A stretch of DNA of 6,769 bases from NCBI GenBank assembly GCA_003695725.1, contig RFHX01000147.1, forward strand, positions 1 through 6,769. Direction: 5' to 3'. Under the pieces are notes generated by a model. That model was given only the letters and a program-made list of their open reading frames with translations, made no database searches and was not told the DNA's origin. A program made the position numbers and the translations under genes. The stretch comes from Candidatus Schekmanbacteria bacterium. Its GTDB lineage: Bacteria; Schekmanbacteria; GWA2-38-11; J061. Positions 4,947 through 6,769 of this stretch are shown here, in pieces. Numbering within the stretch: the first letter of the stretch is position 1; each line of letters opens with the position of its first letter.

Positions 4947-6769
4947 CTACCATGCAGGCTTTTTCACTACTACCTTTTTTTCTTTTTCAGGTATTGCTAC
5001 AGGAGCGGCTTTCCTTAAAATATCGCCGATAGCAACATTACCTCCTGATGAAATAATTGCTGTAGACCTTGATGCCTCAACTGTCAATATCTTCACCGTT
5101 GCTACTTTCGTTTCTGCCTTACCAAAAGAGATCCCTGTGTCAGGGTCAATCATTTCTTCTCCCGGATGCATTACATCAAAAACAAGCCCACTGCGCATCC
5201 CAACATCATCTCCCCGATTTATGTAAAGTGTACCATTAGCATTAACCATCAAGACTTTAATTGGATAAAGCCGTTCCAAAATCCGGTTTACTGCTTCTGT
5301 TGTATAGTCATCCATCAATTTATTTATCATTTGCGTCACATCTCCACTTTTTATTCTTTCATTAATATTGATTTTGTCAGCAGCAATAACAGCGCCTGTA
5401 TGGACATCAACTATCCGAATATTACCCTCAGCAATGCCGCTAACATGCACTTGCACTTCATCAACAAGCGGAACTCTTGTACGTTGAGTATTGGTATAAA
5501 AATTAGAAATTTCGCCAAGAATTAAATAATCCGCGCCGGCCAATTCCTTCAAACTATCTAAAATGTTATTTCCTGAAACAACTGATTCAAAATCTTTTTC
5601 ATCAATGATTTGATCAATTTCCTGTCTTTCCATTACTGTAAAACGGTTTGTATTTGTCAGTTTAATAATAAAATCATCTGTCATACGATTGACATGGCCT
5701 CTTCCAAAACCATCTATAGTTCGCGCATTTTTGTTCACTCGAAGCAACCCAACTGCAATAGTTGCTTTACTACCACCTTTCCTTTGAGTCGAAGCAGAAA
5801 GGTCCCCACCAGACCTTGTCGGAATATAAGTCGCTTTTTTTTCACTTGCCTGAATATCAAGCGATACAAGATCACCAACTAATAATTTATCTCCGCTTAT
5901 TTGCTTTACTATAGACATTGTTTCCTGCGGAGTCTTAATTTCTATACGTCCTACATCTGACTTTATACGCCCTATTACAACACCTGAAGTATCCTTAATT
6001 TCTTTGCCTTCTCTTTCTACTCTATAGACATCACCCTCATTGACTCCATCATTTAGCCCTCTAGAAATTACTAGTGGATCTAAACTTACAACTCTAGCAG
6101 GGAAAGTCACATCCAGAATTTTTACGGCCGCTAACCGTCCAAGATGATCAAAAAAAGAGTAATCATCTGTGTCAGTTTTTCTTCCTTTAAAGATGGATTC
6201 AGTTACCTTGGTACGAAAACTTGTAGCGCCAACAACGGTTCCAGATTTAACATCAATAACCCGTAACCTAATACGAGCGTCTGAAACATTTTCGCTTATT
6301 GTCCTTCCCTTATTGCTGAACGGTATTGGAGTTTCTTCGGTCGTTTTCGATATTTTTTCCAAATTACCCAAAACAAGATAATGTGCGCCTACAGCACTCC
6401 CAAGATCCTGAAAATCTTTCAACATATCATTCCTCTGTGCAATATTTCCAACAGTAGCAACCACATCAGAATTAACTTTTTCCATATCCTCTATAGCTTT
6501 AAATAATGTACGGTCAACATAACTTTCTTTAAGTTTTTGTCCAAACCGCTGTTCCAAAACAACTTTTCTAAGGGCTTTTCTTTCAACAGGAATAAATCTT
6601 TTGCTGTTTGTTAAATGTTCCAAGATTCGCTCTGCAAGAATATCAGGCAACCCTATGGAAGTAGAATTACTGATATTGGTTTGATCAGGAAGAAAATCAG
6701 AATGACTGATGACTGCAATTGTTAATTTAGTACCAGCAGAATTATCTTTATTATTATCTTGCATATTGC
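4947..6769 (-). CDS. CsgG/HfaB-like protein with two tandem CsgG + FlgT_C-like units, 5'-partial
   Basis: CsgG proteins form outer-membrane secretion channels for curli; relatives occur with other envelope machines, and FlgT (flagellar H-ring) combines related folds. Counting from the ATG at 6762-6764 (605 residues), the protein has a doubled plan. CsgG-like unit 1 spans about 13-215 (TIAVISHSDF, LTNSKRFIPVERKALRKV, GAHYLVLGNLEK, RIRLRVIDVKSGTVVGA). An FlgT_C-like beta domain spans about 220-305 (FPARVVSLDP to LVGDLVSL). CsgG-like unit 2 spans about 332-497 (TIAVGLLRVN, LTNTNRFTVMERQEIDQI, GADYLILGEISNF, NIRIVDVHTGAVIAA). A second beta domain spans about 500-590 (YPIKVLMVNANGTLYINRGD to AIGDIL). 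The C-terminal tail is Lys/Val/Pro-rich. The frame is open beyond the ATG to the edge and no ribosome site is visible. The protein would otherwise lack a signal peptide, so the true start is probably to the right. It is the upstream-most visible gene of the cluster. Confidence 0.83.
   Translation of the reverse strand, partial: NMQDNNKDNSAGTKLTIAVISHSDFLPDQTNISNSTSIGLPDILAERILEHLTNSKRFIPVERKALRKVVLEQRFGQKLKESYVDRTLFKAIEDMEKVNSDVVATVGNIAQRNDMLKDFQDLGSAVGAHYLVLGNLEKISKTTEETPIPFSNKGRTISENVSDARIRLRVIDVKSGTVVGATSFRTKVTESIFKGRKTDTDDYSFFDHLGRLAAVKILDVTFPARVVSLDPLVISRGLNDGVNEGDVYRVEREGKEIKDTSGVVIGRIKSDVGRIEIKTPQETMSIVKQISGDKLLVGDLVSLDIQASEKKATYIPTRSGGDLSASTQRKGGSKATIAVGLLRVNKNARTIDGFGRGHVNRMTDDFIIKLTNTNRFTVMERQEIDQIIDEKDFESVVSGNNILDSLKELAGADYLILGEISNFYTNTQRTRVPLVDEVQVHVSGIAEGNIRIVDVHTGAVIAADKININERIKSGDVTQMINKLMDDYTTEAVNRILERLYPIKVLMVNANGTLYINRGDDVGMRSGLVFDVMHPGEEMIDPDTGISFGKAETKVATVKILTVEASRSTAIISSGGNVAIGDILRKAAPVAIPEKEKKVVVKKPAW

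Noticed and set aside
4444-6381. Several + strand frames (4444-4680, 4478-4666, 5166-5525, 5610-5882, 6169-6381)
   Set aside because: All antisense to the COG3014 and CsgG-like genes, whose proteins match families throughout.
1-6769. tRNA, rRNA, CRISPR array, riboswitch or defence-system genes
   Set aside because: No clover-leaf, repeat-spacer pattern or defence-type domain was seen on either strand.

Overview
The window looks like a chromosomal segment of an AT-rich Gram-negative (diderm) bacterium. Two predicted outer-membrane lipoproteins, a secreted repeat protein and a CsgG-type protein only make sense in a cell with an outer membrane. The family set (CsgG/FlgT-like, COG3014, YcfL, LpoB) is best known from gammaproteobacteria, but low-GC codon use and divergence from enteric proteins leave the phylum open.

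Layout, left to right. (1) Bases 1 to about 895 are the 3' part of an IS256-family (mutator-type) insertion sequence, transposase on the + strand, beginning outside the window. (2) This element has inserted into a second, different IS256-family element (about 895-1528, transposase on the - strand). It cuts that transposase at its first catalytic aspartate and adds a short out-of-family tail. The 5' end of the broken element keeps a promoter inside its terminal region and a long-range RNA stem flanking its ribosome binding site. (3) Bases 1528-1690 are intergenic with no convincing gene. (4) Bases 1691-6769 are one compact - strand gene cluster, probably an operon. In transcription order it holds a CsgG-like protein with two tandem CsgG + FlgT_C-like units (running off the right edge), a COG3014 repeat protein, a YcfL-like lipoprotein, an LpoB-like lipoprotein and a small zinc-ribbon protein with two membrane segments. 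Gaps are 51, 19, 15 and 78 bases.

The cluster reads as an envelope module. In E. coli, ycfL lies next to lpoB, whose product activates the peptidoglycan synthase PBP1B from the outer membrane. Here that pair is joined to a COG3014 protein and a doubled CsgG-like protein. A surface or periplasmic complex linked to peptidoglycan synthesis is a reasonable inference, but no synthase gene is visible. No terminator is seen after the last operon gene, so its transcripts may run into the broken insertion sequence, which lies on the same strand and carries the structure expected to block translation of such read-through RNA.
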